Assembly (NCBI GenBank): GCA_021790375.1
Contig: JAJYEB010000133.1
Coordinates: 1 to 5,804 of the forward strand
DNA from: Chloroflexota bacterium
Lineage (GTDB): Bacteria > Chloroflexota > Limnocylindria > Limnocylindrales > CSP1-4
Direction: 5' to 3'
DNA length: 5,804 nucleotides
Position 1 is the stretch's first letter, and each line of letters begins with the position of its first letter. The notes beneath the pieces are model-generated. The model did no database searches. It had not been told where the DNA came from and worked only from the letters and a program-made list of their open reading frames with translations. The position numbers and the translations under genes were made by a program. Below are positions 1-5,775 of the stretch, piece after piece.

Positions 1-1
1 C

Positions 2-1729
2 GTGTGCCATGCGCCGTCCACCGCCGGCCTCAAGAAGGCGCTCGGGGTGGGCGCGACCACGGTGTCCTACAAGGACGTCCTGCAGAGCGACCTGGTCGTG
101 ATCTTCGGCGCCGACGTGGCCAACGCCCAGCCGGTCTTCATGAAGTACCTCTACCTTGCCCGCAAGGGCGGCACGAAGGTCGCGGTGGTCAACCCGTACC
201 GCGAGCCGGGCATGGAGCGCTACTGGGTGCCGTCCAACGTCGAGAGCGCGATCTTCGGCACGAAGATGACCGACGAGTGGTTCGCGGTCGACACGGGCGG
301 CGATATGGCCTTCATCAACGGCGTCCTGAAGGTGCTGATCGCCGAGGGCGGGGTCGACGAGCGGTTCATCGAGGCGCACGCGTCGGGGTTCGAGGAGCTG
401 AAGGCGTCGCTGGAACGCCAGTCCTTCGAGGACCTGGAGCGGGCGAGCGGCGCCAGCCGCGAGGACATGACCCGCTTCGCGCGCATGTACGCGGCCGCGC
501 GATGCGCCGTGCTGGTGTGGGCGATGGGCATCACCCAGCACGTCCACGGCAGCGACAACGTGCGGGCGATGGTGAACCTCGCGCTGGCGCGGGGCAACGT
601 GGGCCGCGACGGCGCGGGCCTCATGCCCATGCGCGGCCACTCGGGCGTGCAGGGCGGCGCCGAGATGGGCGCCTACACCACCGTGCTGCCGGGTGCGGTG
701 CCGATCACGCCGGAGAGCGCGGCGGCCCTCTCCGCGCAGTACGGGTTCGAGATCCGGGGCGAGCGCGGGCTCTCCGCGGCGGAGATGGTCGAGGCCGGCG
801 GCCGCGGCGAGATCGACGTGCTCTACTCGAGCGGCGGCAACTTCCTCGACGTGCTGCCCGACCCCGAGGAAGTCCGGGAGTCGCTGGAGCGCGTGCCGCT
901 GCGCGTGCACCAGGACATCGTGATCACCACGCAGATGCTGGTCGACCCCGGCGAAGAGGTGGTCCTGCTGCCGGCACGGACCCGGTACGAGCAGCCGGGC
1001 GGCGGCACCGAGACCACCACAGAGCGGCGGATCCTCTTCAGCCCGCGGATCCCGGGGCCGAAGGTCGGCGAGGCGCGGAGCGAGTGGGAGATCCTGGTCG
1101 ACCTCGCGAAGCGGGTCGATCCGGAGCGGGCGCACCTGGTCGACTTCCGCACCGGCCAGCAGATCCGCAACGAGATCGCGAGGGTGATCCCGTCCTACCG
1201 CGGGATCGAGAAGCTGCGGAAGGCGGGCGACCAGGTGCAGTGGGGTGGCGAGCGCCTGTGCGACGGCTGGGTCTTCCCGACAGCCGACGGGAAGGCGCAC
1301 TTCGACCCGGTGGATCCGCCCGAGCTGTCCATCCCGGACGGCCGGTTCCGGCTGTCGACCCGCCGCGGCAAGCAGTTCAACTCGATGGTGTTCAAGAAGC
1401 GGGATCCACTGACGGGCGCGATGCGCGATGCCCTGTTCATCTCGGCCCAGGACGCGTCCGCGCTGGGCCTCGGGGAGGGCGACCGGGTCCTCGTCCGGTC
1501 CGAGGACGGCGAGGTCCACGCCGCGATCAGGATCTCGGCCATCAAGCCGCGCAACGTCCAGATGTTCTTCCCGGAGGCCAACCCGCTGATCCGTCCGGGA
1601 CGCCGCGACCCGGTCGCGCTGGTCCCCGACTACAACGCCACGGTGGAGGTCCTGCCGCTCGCCGCAGCGCGGCCCGCCTCGCAACGGGCCTCCGAGGCGG
1701 AGGAGCGGGGCAGCGCGGCGGCCCGCTGA
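2..1729 (+). CDS. FdhF/YdeP-family molybdopterin oxidoreductase (formate dehydrogenase alpha-like), 5' partial
   Basis: This is the C-terminal part of a molybdenum or tungsten bis-MGD oxidoreductase of the FdhF/YdeP group. The visible 575 residues start with V-C-H-A-P-S-T-A-G-L, which lines up with V-U-H-G-P-S-V-A-G-L of E. coli FdhF, so Cys2 (bases 5-7) is the likely metal ligand, with the adjacent catalytic-type His3. The GTG at base 2 is therefore an internal valine codon, not a start. The missing upstream part, including any Fe-S site, should be roughly 150-200 residues. RGHSGVQGG at about 211-219 corresponds to the FdhF segment R-G-Q-N-N-V-Q-G that carries the active-site arginine; the H-S variant is YdeP-like. 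YEQPGGGTETTTERR at about 337-351 is typical of the group. Residues about 448-555 form the C-terminal molydopterin-binding domain (RRGKQFNSM, then EANPL). The last 20 or so residues are an Ala/Ser/Arg tail. Formate as substrate is unproven, since many YdeP-like members have none assigned. The stop lies 27 nt before the next gene. Confidence 0.93.
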   Translation: MCHAPSTAGLKKALGVGATTVSYKDVLQSDLVVIFGADVANAQPVFMKYLYLARKGGTKVAVVNPYREPGMERYWVPSNVESAIFGTKMTDEWFAVDTGGDMAFINGVLKVLIAEGGVDERFIEAHASGFEELKASLERQSFEDLERASGASREDMTRFARMYAAARCAVLVWAMGITQHVHGSDNVRAMVNLALARGNVGRDGAGLMPMRGHSGVQGGAEMGAYTTVLPGAVPITPESAAALSAQYGFEIRGERGLSAAEMVEAGGRGEIDVLYSSGGNFLDVLPDPEEVRESLERVPLRVHQDIVITTQMLVDPGEEVVLLPARTRYEQPGGGTETTTERRILFSPRIPGPKVGEARSEWEILVDLAKRVDPERAHLVDFRTGQQIRNEIARVIPSYRGIEKLRKAGDQVQWGGERLCDGWVFPTADGKAHFDPVDPPELSIPDGRFRLSTRRGKQFNSMVFKKRDPLTGAMRDALFISAQDASALGLGEGDRVLVRSEDGEVHAAIRISAIKPRNVQMFFPEANPLIRPGRRDPVALVPDYNATVEVLPLAAARPASQRASEAEERGSAAAR

Positions 1730-1743
1730 CGAGGTGCGGACGG

Positions 1744-1749
1744 TACGCT
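1744..1749 (+). promoter_or_regulatory. Candidate -10 box for a leaderless transcript of membrane protein A
   Basis: TACGCT fits the TANNNT -10 pattern and ends 7 nt before the GTG at 1757, so transcription would begin at or next to the start codon. There is no Shine-Dalgarno sequence at a useful distance (GAGGTG at 1730-1735 is too far) and no recognisable -35. The same arrangement precedes the paralog B gene. Read-through from the oxidoreductase gene, which ends 27 nt upstream, is also possible. Confidence 0.4.
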
Positions 1750-1756
1750 TCACCGC

Positions 1757-2542
1757 GTGCCGACCCTCCTCTTCAAGCTGATCCTCACCCCGGCGCTGAT
1801 CGGCGGCGCGACGCTCGCGGCGCGGCGCTGGGGCCCCGGGGTCGGCGGGTGGCTGGTAGGGCTTCCGCTGACGTCGGGCCCCGTGGCGTTCTTCCTGGCC
1901 ATCGACCATGGGACGCCGTTCGCGGTCGCTGCGGCCATCGGGTCGATCGGGGGAGCGGCGGCCGAGGCCGGCTTCTGCCTCGCGTACGCCGCCGTCGGGC
2001 GTCGCGTGCGCTGGCCGCTCGCCATCGCTGCGGGAAGCCTCGGCTACTTCCTGGGGTCGGTGGCGATCCAGCCGGCGCTGCTGCTCCCGCTTGGCGGAGA
2101 GCTCGCGGTGGTGGTCGCGATCCTGGCGCTCTCGTTCCTCGCCATTCCGCCGTCGCAGGGCCGCGTGGGGGGCGTGGAGGCGCCGGCGTGGGATCTCCCC
2201 GCGCGGATGATCGTGGGCACCGCGATCGTGGTGCTGCTGACGGCCGTGGCGCCGGCGCTGGGGCCCCATCTGACCGGCCTGCTCGCCGCGTTCCCCGTCT
2301 ATGCCGCGGTCCTCGCCGGGTTCACGCACCACCTCGAGGGCGGTGCCCAGGCGATGGACGTGCTGCGGGGGCTGCTGATCGGCCTCTTCGCGTTCACCGG
2401 CTTCTTTGCCGTGATCAACCTGTCGCTCGGCTCGCTCGGGGTCGCGCTGTCGTTCGCCGCCGCGGTGGTCACGGCACTCGCGATCCAGGGGGCGACCCTG
2501 TCCGCCCGGTGGGTCGTGCAGCCACGACCCGGCGGAGGCTGA
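1757..2542 (+). CDS. Multi-pass inner-membrane protein of unknown function (paralog A)
   Basis: A 261-residue, strongly hydrophobic protein that I cannot assign to a named family. About nine membrane spans can be drawn: 4-22, 29-49, 56-80, 86-105, 107-130, 150-168, 172-190, 202-222 and 228-248. Arg/His-rich loops (R23 R24; R82 R83 R85; R136; H191 H192 and R204; C-terminal R251 and R257) all fall on one side, giving a predicted N-out, C-in topology. The N-terminal motif ARRWGP-x-x-GGW-x-V-x-LPLTSGPVA at 22-44 is nearly identical in the minus-strand gene at 4285-3482, as are W-D-L-P near 145-148 and F-T-H near 189-191. Residues 4-103 align without gaps to 147-246 (G26 P27 with G169 P170, P37 with P180), which indicates an internal duplication. 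The GTG start was chosen because it matches the paralog's start exactly; no clear ribosome binding site precedes it. A transporter-like role is inference only. Confidence 0.88.
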   Translation: MPTLLFKLILTPALIGGATLAARRWGPGVGGWLVGLPLTSGPVAFFLAIDHGTPFAVAAAIGSIGGAAAEAGFCLAYAAVGRRVRWPLAIAAGSLGYFLGSVAIQPALLLPLGGELAVVVAILALSFLAIPPSQGRVGGVEAPAWDLPARMIVGTAIVVLLTAVAPALGPHLTGLLAAFPVYAAVLAGFTHHLEGGAQAMDVLRGLLIGLFAFTGFFAVINLSLGSLGVALSFAAAVVTALAIQGATLSARWVVQPRPGGG

Positions 2543-2651
2543 CCGCGCACCGGCCGGTCGCGGCCGAAGCGATCACGCGGCGTGCTCGATTGCGGCGGCC
2601 GATCGCGGCGTGGCGCTCGCCGCCGGGCCGCTCGCGCACCGGTGGGATGCG
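2543..2651. other. Convergent intergenic gap, possible weak bidirectional terminator
   Basis: The plus-strand membrane gene and the minus-strand Mut7-C gene converge here with 109 nt between their stop codons. The gap is very GC-rich. It holds a perfect 10-nt palindrome ACCGGCCGGT at 2549-2558 and a 6-bp stem GCGGCG (2605-2610) with CGCCGC (2618-2623) around a 7-nt loop. Neither is followed by a T-run on either strand, so an intrinsic terminator is not well supported. Confidence 0.25.
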
Positions 2652-3427
2652 TCAGCCCCCGGCACCGCAGTTCGCGGCATCGACGGCGCCCTGCAGGAGT
2701 CGCGCCATGCGCGCGACGTGCGATCCCCGCCAGAACAGCCGCCCGCAGGCCGGGCAGCGCCTGAACTCGGCCTGCTCGCGGAACACGCGCGGCGGGACAA
2801 GTTCACGCGCGGATTCCCGGTCCGCCGGCTCGAGGAGCCGGTTGCAGGTCAGGCAGCGCGCGAAGGGGCGCACGGCGCCGGCCAGGTCGAACCGCCGGAA
2901 CGTCTCGATCAACTGCTCCGAGGGACGGTCCGAGCGGACGAACGCGCCACGGACGACCGCCGACCGCTTGAGCAGGCCGAGGTCGCGCGTGAGCAGGATC
3001 CGGCCGTCCCCGGCGAGCCCGGCCAGCTCGGCGTCGGCCGCGTCGCGCGGGTAGAGCGTGTCAAAACCGGAGAGCCGGAGATACGCGGCCAGCCGGCCGA
3101 GGTGGCCGTCCAGCACGAACGTCGCCTCATCCGGCGGCAACGGCGGCGGACCCGCGAGGAGCACCGGCCCCAGCTCGACCGTCCGGAACGGCGGGTAGAC
3201 CGCCACGCGGTCGGAGGGCTGGAGCCGCTGCCCGAACCCGACCGGCTCCCCGTTCACGCACACCAGCTGCACCTCGGGGTGTGGGATCCCCGCCGCCTCG
3301 ATGACATCCTTCACGGCGGGTGTGCCGTACAGGCGACGGCGCAGCGGGCGGCCACGGAGGGACCGGGCAGGAAGTCGTTCAGCGGGCCGTACGCACGCAG
3401 CTCGACGAAGGCGGGCAGGTCCTCCAT
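2652..3427 (-). CDS. Mut7-C RNase-domain protein with N-terminal ubiquitin/ThiS-like domain; apparent frameshift near codon 22
   Basis: Read with one base restored, this gene gives about 258 residues, close to the usual length of the two-domain family. Residues 7-80 match the Mut7-C ubiquitin-like (ThiS-like) domain: LRAYGPLNDFLPG, then VKDVIEAAG, VNGEPV and DRVAVYP. Residues about 103-250 form the Mut7-C domain, a PIN-like RNase fold with a zinc ribbon. D107-G-H-L-G-R-L-A-A-Y-L-R-L, L-L-T-R-D149 and D167 supply likely acidic active-site residues. C192-x-x-C195 and C225-x-x-C228 are the metal ligands, followed by the family signature W233-R-G-S-H-x-x-R-M. As written, the ATG at 3427 reads 22 good residues and then runs to a TGA at 3313-3311. 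The remainder is in the other frame from about 3362 down, with no ATG, GTG or TTG near enough upstream to restore the first strand. The first usable in-frame start, GTG at 3314, would drop 38 residues. The domain resembles toxin-type RNases, but the physiological target is unknown. Confidence 0.85.
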
Positions 3428-3434
3428 GCCGCGC

Positions 3435-3440
3435 ATTCTG
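3435..3440 (-). promoter_or_regulatory. Candidate -10 box before the Mut7-C gene
   Basis: On the minus strand CAGAAT (4 of 6 matches to TATAAT) lies 7 nt before the ATG at 3427, in the same leaderless-type spacing seen at the two membrane genes. No Shine-Dalgarno sequence is visible before this ATG. The gene starts 54 nt after the end of membrane gene B on the same strand, so co-transcription from upstream is an alternative. Confidence 0.3.
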
Positions 3441-3481
3441 CGCGCGGCTGTGGCCGCGACCCAGTGGGCGCAAGCAGCGGT

Positions 3482-4285
3482 TCAGGCCGGGCGCGGAACC
3501 GACCGGCGAGCCGCCTCGCCCGAGACACGGCGGAGCACCGACAGCGCCACCAGCTGCACCACGACGACGGTCGCGAGCGCGGCCGCGAAGGCCACCGTGA
3601 CGCCCAGCCGCTGGATCGAGGCGCTGACGACCGCGAGGAACGCCGCCGTCCCGAACAGGCCGGTCAGGATCCCCCGCAGCAGCCCGATTGCGGGCTCGGC
3701 TCCCTCGTGCCGGTGCGTGAAGGTGACGAGGACCGTGGCGATCACCGGCAGCATGGCGAGCAACCCGCTGGTCGATGACCCCAGCGTGGGAGCGGCTGCG
3801 GTCAGGGCAAGGACCACGCCGGTGCCGACGACGACCCGCAGCGGCAGGTCCCATCCCGGGGCGGTCGCTCCCGACGGTTCGGCGGCCCCGGCCGGCATCA
3901 CGCGGAGCGCCGCGACGAGGATGAACGCCACCAGGAGGAACAGCACCCCGACAGGGAGTGCCAGCGCCGGCTGGAGCGCCAGCGCGGCCGCGAGCCAGCC
4001 GATACCGGCCGCGGCGATCGCCGCGGGCCACCCCGTGCGCGTGGCGACCCCTGCGTACGCAAGGCAGAAGGCGACGATCGCGACGTTGCCTGCCACCGAT
4101 GCCTCGGCCGCCGTGGCGGCGAACGACGGGCCGCGGTCGAGCGCCAGGAACAGGGCGACCGGCCCCGACGTCAGCGGCAGCGAGACCATCCAGCCGCCGA
4201 TCACGGGCCCCCAGCGCCGGGCGCCCAGGCTGGCTCCGCCGATGAGCAGAGGGGTCAGGACGAGCTTGAGCGCGACGAGGATCAC
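3482..4285 (-). CDS. Multi-pass inner-membrane protein of unknown function (paralog B)
   Basis: A 267-residue hydrophobic protein, clearly paralogous to the plus-strand gene at 1757-2542. The two share residue numbering without gaps through at least the first 106 positions. Conserved features include K7, T11-P12, IGGA at 15-18, ARRWGP at 22-27, GGW at 30-32, LPLTSGPVA at 36-44, D50-x-G52, FCLAYA at 73-78, W86-P87 and Q105-P106. In the second half W-D-L-P, V-G-T, a G-L-L-A segment, F-T-H-x-x-E-G and L-R-G-x-L-x-G-L-F are shared. About nine spans are predicted, with basic loops on the same side as in the paralog. The fifth span, near 107-130, is more hydrophobic here. The C-terminal tail is basic (RRVSGEAARR), consistent with a cytoplasmic C-terminus. 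The GTG start matches the paralog's N-terminus. The family is unnamed to my knowledge; transport is a guess from the fold pattern. Confidence 0.88.
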   Translation of the reverse strand: MILVALKLVLTPLLIGGASLGARRWGPVIGGWMVSLPLTSGPVALFLALDRGPSFAATAAEASVAGNVAIVAFCLAYAGVATRTGWPAAIAAAGIGWLAAALALQPALALPVGVLFLLVAFILVAALRVMPAGAAEPSGATAPGWDLPLRVVVGTGVVLALTAAAPTLGSSTSGLLAMLPVIATVLVTFTHRHEGAEPAIGLLRGILTGLFGTAAFLAVVSASIQRLGVTVAFAAALATVVVVQLVALSVLRRVSGEAARRSVPRPA

Positions 4286-4293
4286 GGGCGCTC

Positions 4294-4299
4294 AGCCTA
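4294..4299 (-). promoter_or_regulatory. Candidate -10 box for a leaderless transcript of membrane protein B
   Basis: On the minus strand TAGGCT (TANNNT pattern) ends 8 nt before the GTG at 4285. There is no ribosome binding site. A possible but poor -35 (TTCGGC, 4324-4319) sits 19 nt further upstream. The layout mirrors the TACGCT box before paralog A, which raises confidence slightly. Confidence 0.4.
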
Positions 4300-4360
4300 C
4301 GCGCACGCGACGTTCGCTGCCGAACGCGCGCCGAGGCACGGAACCGCCGCCACGAAACGA

Positions 4361-4392
4361 ACATCCCCGGGGCCCCTGAGCCCCGGGGATGT
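4361..4392 (-). terminator. Strong hairpin, probable terminator of the beta-helix gene
   Basis: A perfect 13-bp stem, ACATCCCCGGGGC (4361-4373) with GCCCCGGGGATGT (4380-4392), closes a 6-nt loop. Read on the minus strand it is followed by TCGTTTCG, a modest U-containing tail. On the plus strand no T-rich tail follows. It lies 63 nt past the stop of the beta-helix gene and upstream of the membrane gene B promoter, so it would insulate the two. Confidence 0.65.
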
Positions 4393-4403
4393 CCAGGTTC
4401 GCT

Positions 4404-4438
4404 ACCGGCTGATGGCCGGTGCCGGCTCGCCTGCCGGC
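4404..4438 (-). other. Two short tandem hairpins in the 3' untranslated region of the beta-helix gene
   Basis: ACCGGC (4404-4409) pairs with GCCGGT (4415-4420) across a 5-nt loop, and GCCGGC (4421-4426) pairs with GCCGGC (4433-4438) across a 6-nt loop. They sit directly between the stop codon at 4456 and the strong hairpin at 4361-4392. They may stabilise the mRNA end; in such GC-rich DNA short stems can also arise by chance. Confidence 0.35.
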
Positions 4439-4455
4439 CGGTCACGCCCGCGCTG

Positions 4456-5709
4456 CTACGCCTGGTGCACGTACGTGCCGACGGCCCAGAACGTGTTGCG
4501 CGCACGGGCGCCGGGCGCGAGCACGACATGACCGAGCCAGACGCCGTACCAGTTGCCGAAGATGGTGTTGCCGGAGATGGTGACCTTGATCGGCGTGACC
4601 GCCGACCAGACCAGGATGCCGGTCGTGGCCATGTCCTTCGTCGGAGCAACGTCGGGATCGCCCACCATGTTGTTGGTGCCGATCATGTTGTTCCGGATGA
4701 CGTTGTCCCCGACCCATGCGCCCGGTGCATGGCTGTGGATGGTGACACCGGACTGACCGTTGCCGGCGATGGTGTTGTCTTCGATCACGTTGCCGTACGA
4801 GGCGGCCCCCGGGAACGGGGCAGCGATCAGGACGCCCGCGCCCTGCCCGATCAGCCCGTTGTCGAGGACGATGTTGTTGCGGACGACGTTGTCGTACACG
4901 CCCCCGAACGCGGGCATCAGCTTGCCCGTCTGGGGATCGCGACCCAGGTTGTGCGACGGGATCGTGATGCCGCAGTCGTAGGCGTTGTCGGTCACGACGT
5001 TACCGGCGATCAGGTTGTTGTGGGTGGGACCGAACTCGTCGGTCAGCAGGATGCCGCCCGCGTTCCCGGTCACCGTGTTGAGCAGCACCTGCGAGTCGGC
5101 GACGCTCCACAGGTGGATCCCCTCACCGCAGTCGCCGGGGATCTGGCCGGAGGGCTTGCACTCGGCATACGTGGTCGTCGCCGCGTTGGCCGGCAGCCCG
5201 CCCTGGTCGTTGTTCTTGACCACGTTGTGCTTGATCACGACGTGGGTGATGGGCGCGCCGGTGTAGAGCTGCGTGCCCTGGATCATGGGTCCCTTCTCGG
5301 GGTTCGGCTGCTGAGCCAGGATGCCCTCGCCGGTGGCGTTCTCCACCGTGAAGCCCATCACGGTGACGTTGGAGGCGGCGATCTTGATGCCGTTGTCCTG
5401 GCCCGTGGCGTCGATGGTGGCGCCCTGACCGGAGAGGGTCAGCGCCTTGGACACGGCGACGTCCTCGGTGTACGTGCCGGCGCACACCACGACAGTGTCG
5501 CCCGCCGAGGCCGCGGCCACCGCATCGTTGATCTTCGAGTAGACGGCCGTGGCGCACGACGTGCCGGCGGCGCCGGACGCGCCCGTCGGCGACACGTAGA
5601 GCGTGGAGCCGCTCGCCGCCACCCCGGGGGCGGCCATGAGTGCAGCGGCCAGGAGCAGCGTCGTCCCCCCCACGGAGCCGACGATGCGCATGTGTAGACG
5701 GAACCCCAC
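4456..5709 (-). CDS. Secreted right-handed parallel beta-helix (NosD/pectate-lyase-like fold) protein
   Basis: A 417-residue exported protein. The GTG at 5709 is preferred because GGAGG lies 6 nt upstream; the ATG at 5691 (residue 7) is a possible alternative. Residues 1-32 form a signal peptide (MGFRLHMR, then a hydrophobic core) with likely cleavage after V30-A-A32. The mature N-terminus has the usual entry of such proteins: L-Y-V-S-P-T-G, then I-N-D-A-V-A-A-A-S-A-G-D-T-V-V-V-C-A-G-T-Y. About eight PbH1-type coils follow, with recurring N-x-I/V-x-x-N-x-I/V-x-x-N patterns near 114, 158, 207, 232, 274, 307, 336 and 375, which build an asparagine ladder. Five cysteines (52, 76, 184, 194, 246) could form disulfides outside the cell. 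No catalytic residues of a known polysaccharide lyase or hydrolase stand out, so binding or modification of a surface or plant-type polysaccharide is only a possibility. No lipobox or sortase signal is visible. It appears monocistronic. Confidence 0.9.
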   Translation of the reverse strand: MGFRLHMRIVGSVGGTTLLLAAALMAAPGVAASGSTLYVSPTGASGAAGTSCATAVYSKINDAVAAASAGDTVVVCAGTYTEDVAVSKALTLSGQGATIDATGQDNGIKIAASNVTVMGFTVENATGEGILAQQPNPEKGPMIQGTQLYTGAPITHVVIKHNVVKNNDQGGLPANAATTTYAECKPSGQIPGDCGEGIHLWSVADSQVLLNTVTGNAGGILLTDEFGPTHNNLIAGNVVTDNAYDCGITIPSHNLGRDPQTGKLMPAFGGVYDNVVRNNIVLDNGLIGQGAGVLIAAPFPGAASYGNVIEDNTIAGNGQSGVTIHSHAPGAWVGDNVIRNNMIGTNNMVGDPDVAPTKDMATTGILVWSAVTPIKVTISGNTIFGNWYGVWLGHVVLAPGARARNTFWAVGTYVHQA

Positions 5710-5715
5710 GGTAGT

Positions 5716-5720
5716 CCTCC
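5716..5720 (-). promoter_or_regulatory. Ribosome binding site of the beta-helix gene
   Basis: GGAGG on the minus strand, inside a longer G-rich run, is followed by the 6-nt spacer ACTACC and then GTG at 5709. This placement decides the start codon over the ATG 18 nt downstream. It is the only strong Shine-Dalgarno site seen at a gene start in the window. Confidence 0.75.
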
Positions 5721-5742
5721 CCCCGGGCCGCCGCACCCGGGG
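5721..5742 (-). other. Hairpin abutting the ribosome binding site of the beta-helix gene
   Basis: Minus-strand CCCCGGG (5742-5736) pairs perfectly with CCCGGGG (5727-5721) around an 8-nt loop. The next base begins the GGAGG site. Because the right arm continues into more Gs, the pairing can slide by a base or two and partly engage the ribosome binding site, so an effect on translation is possible. Confidence 0.45.
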
Positions 5743-5769
5743 CAGGGTCTGGCCCTCGGGGACGCACGG

Positions 5770-5775
5770 ACCATA
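5770..5775 (-). promoter_or_regulatory. Candidate -10 box of the beta-helix gene
   Basis: TATGGT on the minus strand (4 of 6 matches to TATAAT) is the only AT-rich hexamer upstream of this gene in the window. It would give a 5' leader of roughly 55-60 nt that includes the hairpin and the ribosome binding site. No good -35 hexamer can be picked out in the few bases left before the window ends. Confidence 0.3.

Noticed and set aside
1727..1735. GAGGTG after the oxidoreductase stop as a ribosome binding site for membrane gene A
   Set aside because: It ends about 21 nt before the GTG at 1757, too far for normal initiation.
2549..2558. Palindrome ACCGGCCGGT as an operator or attachment site
   Set aside because: A 10-nt all-GC-type palindrome is expected by chance in this composition; it has no second copy nearby and no integrase gene.
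4..3054. Very long plus-strand open frame running across two genes and into the convergent region
   Set aside because: It is rich in Arg, Gly, Pro and Ala, overlaps the well-supported oxidoreductase and membrane gene in another frame, and shows no domain. Long spurious frames are expected at this GC content.
3359..3370. Programmed -1 ribosomal frameshift in Mut7-C
   Set aside because: No X-XXY-YYZ slippery heptamer or obvious downstream pseudoknot is visible; a missing base in a C-run is simpler. It is kept as a minor alternative in the findings.
2610..4379. Plus-strand 589-codon frame opposite Mut7-C and membrane gene B
   Set aside because: Its composition is that of an antisense shadow, and both minus-strand genes under it have clear family or paralog support.
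2652..4649. Single 665-codon minus-strand frame covering Mut7-C and beyond
   Set aside because: Only the last 236 or so codons look like protein (Mut7-C). The upstream part is an out-of-frame reading of membrane gene B and the beta-helix gene, so it is not a fusion protein.
4465..5697. Plus-strand 410-codon frame opposite the beta-helix gene
   Set aside because: It is a Val/Asp/Gly/His-rich antisense reading of the N-rich coils, with no start signal.
5691..5736. Alternative beta-helix starts at 5736 (CGG side, upstream frame extension) and ATG 5691
   Set aside because: The upstream extension would run through the hairpin and ribosome binding site. The ATG lacks its own well-spaced site, whereas GTG 5709 has GGAGG at 6 nt.
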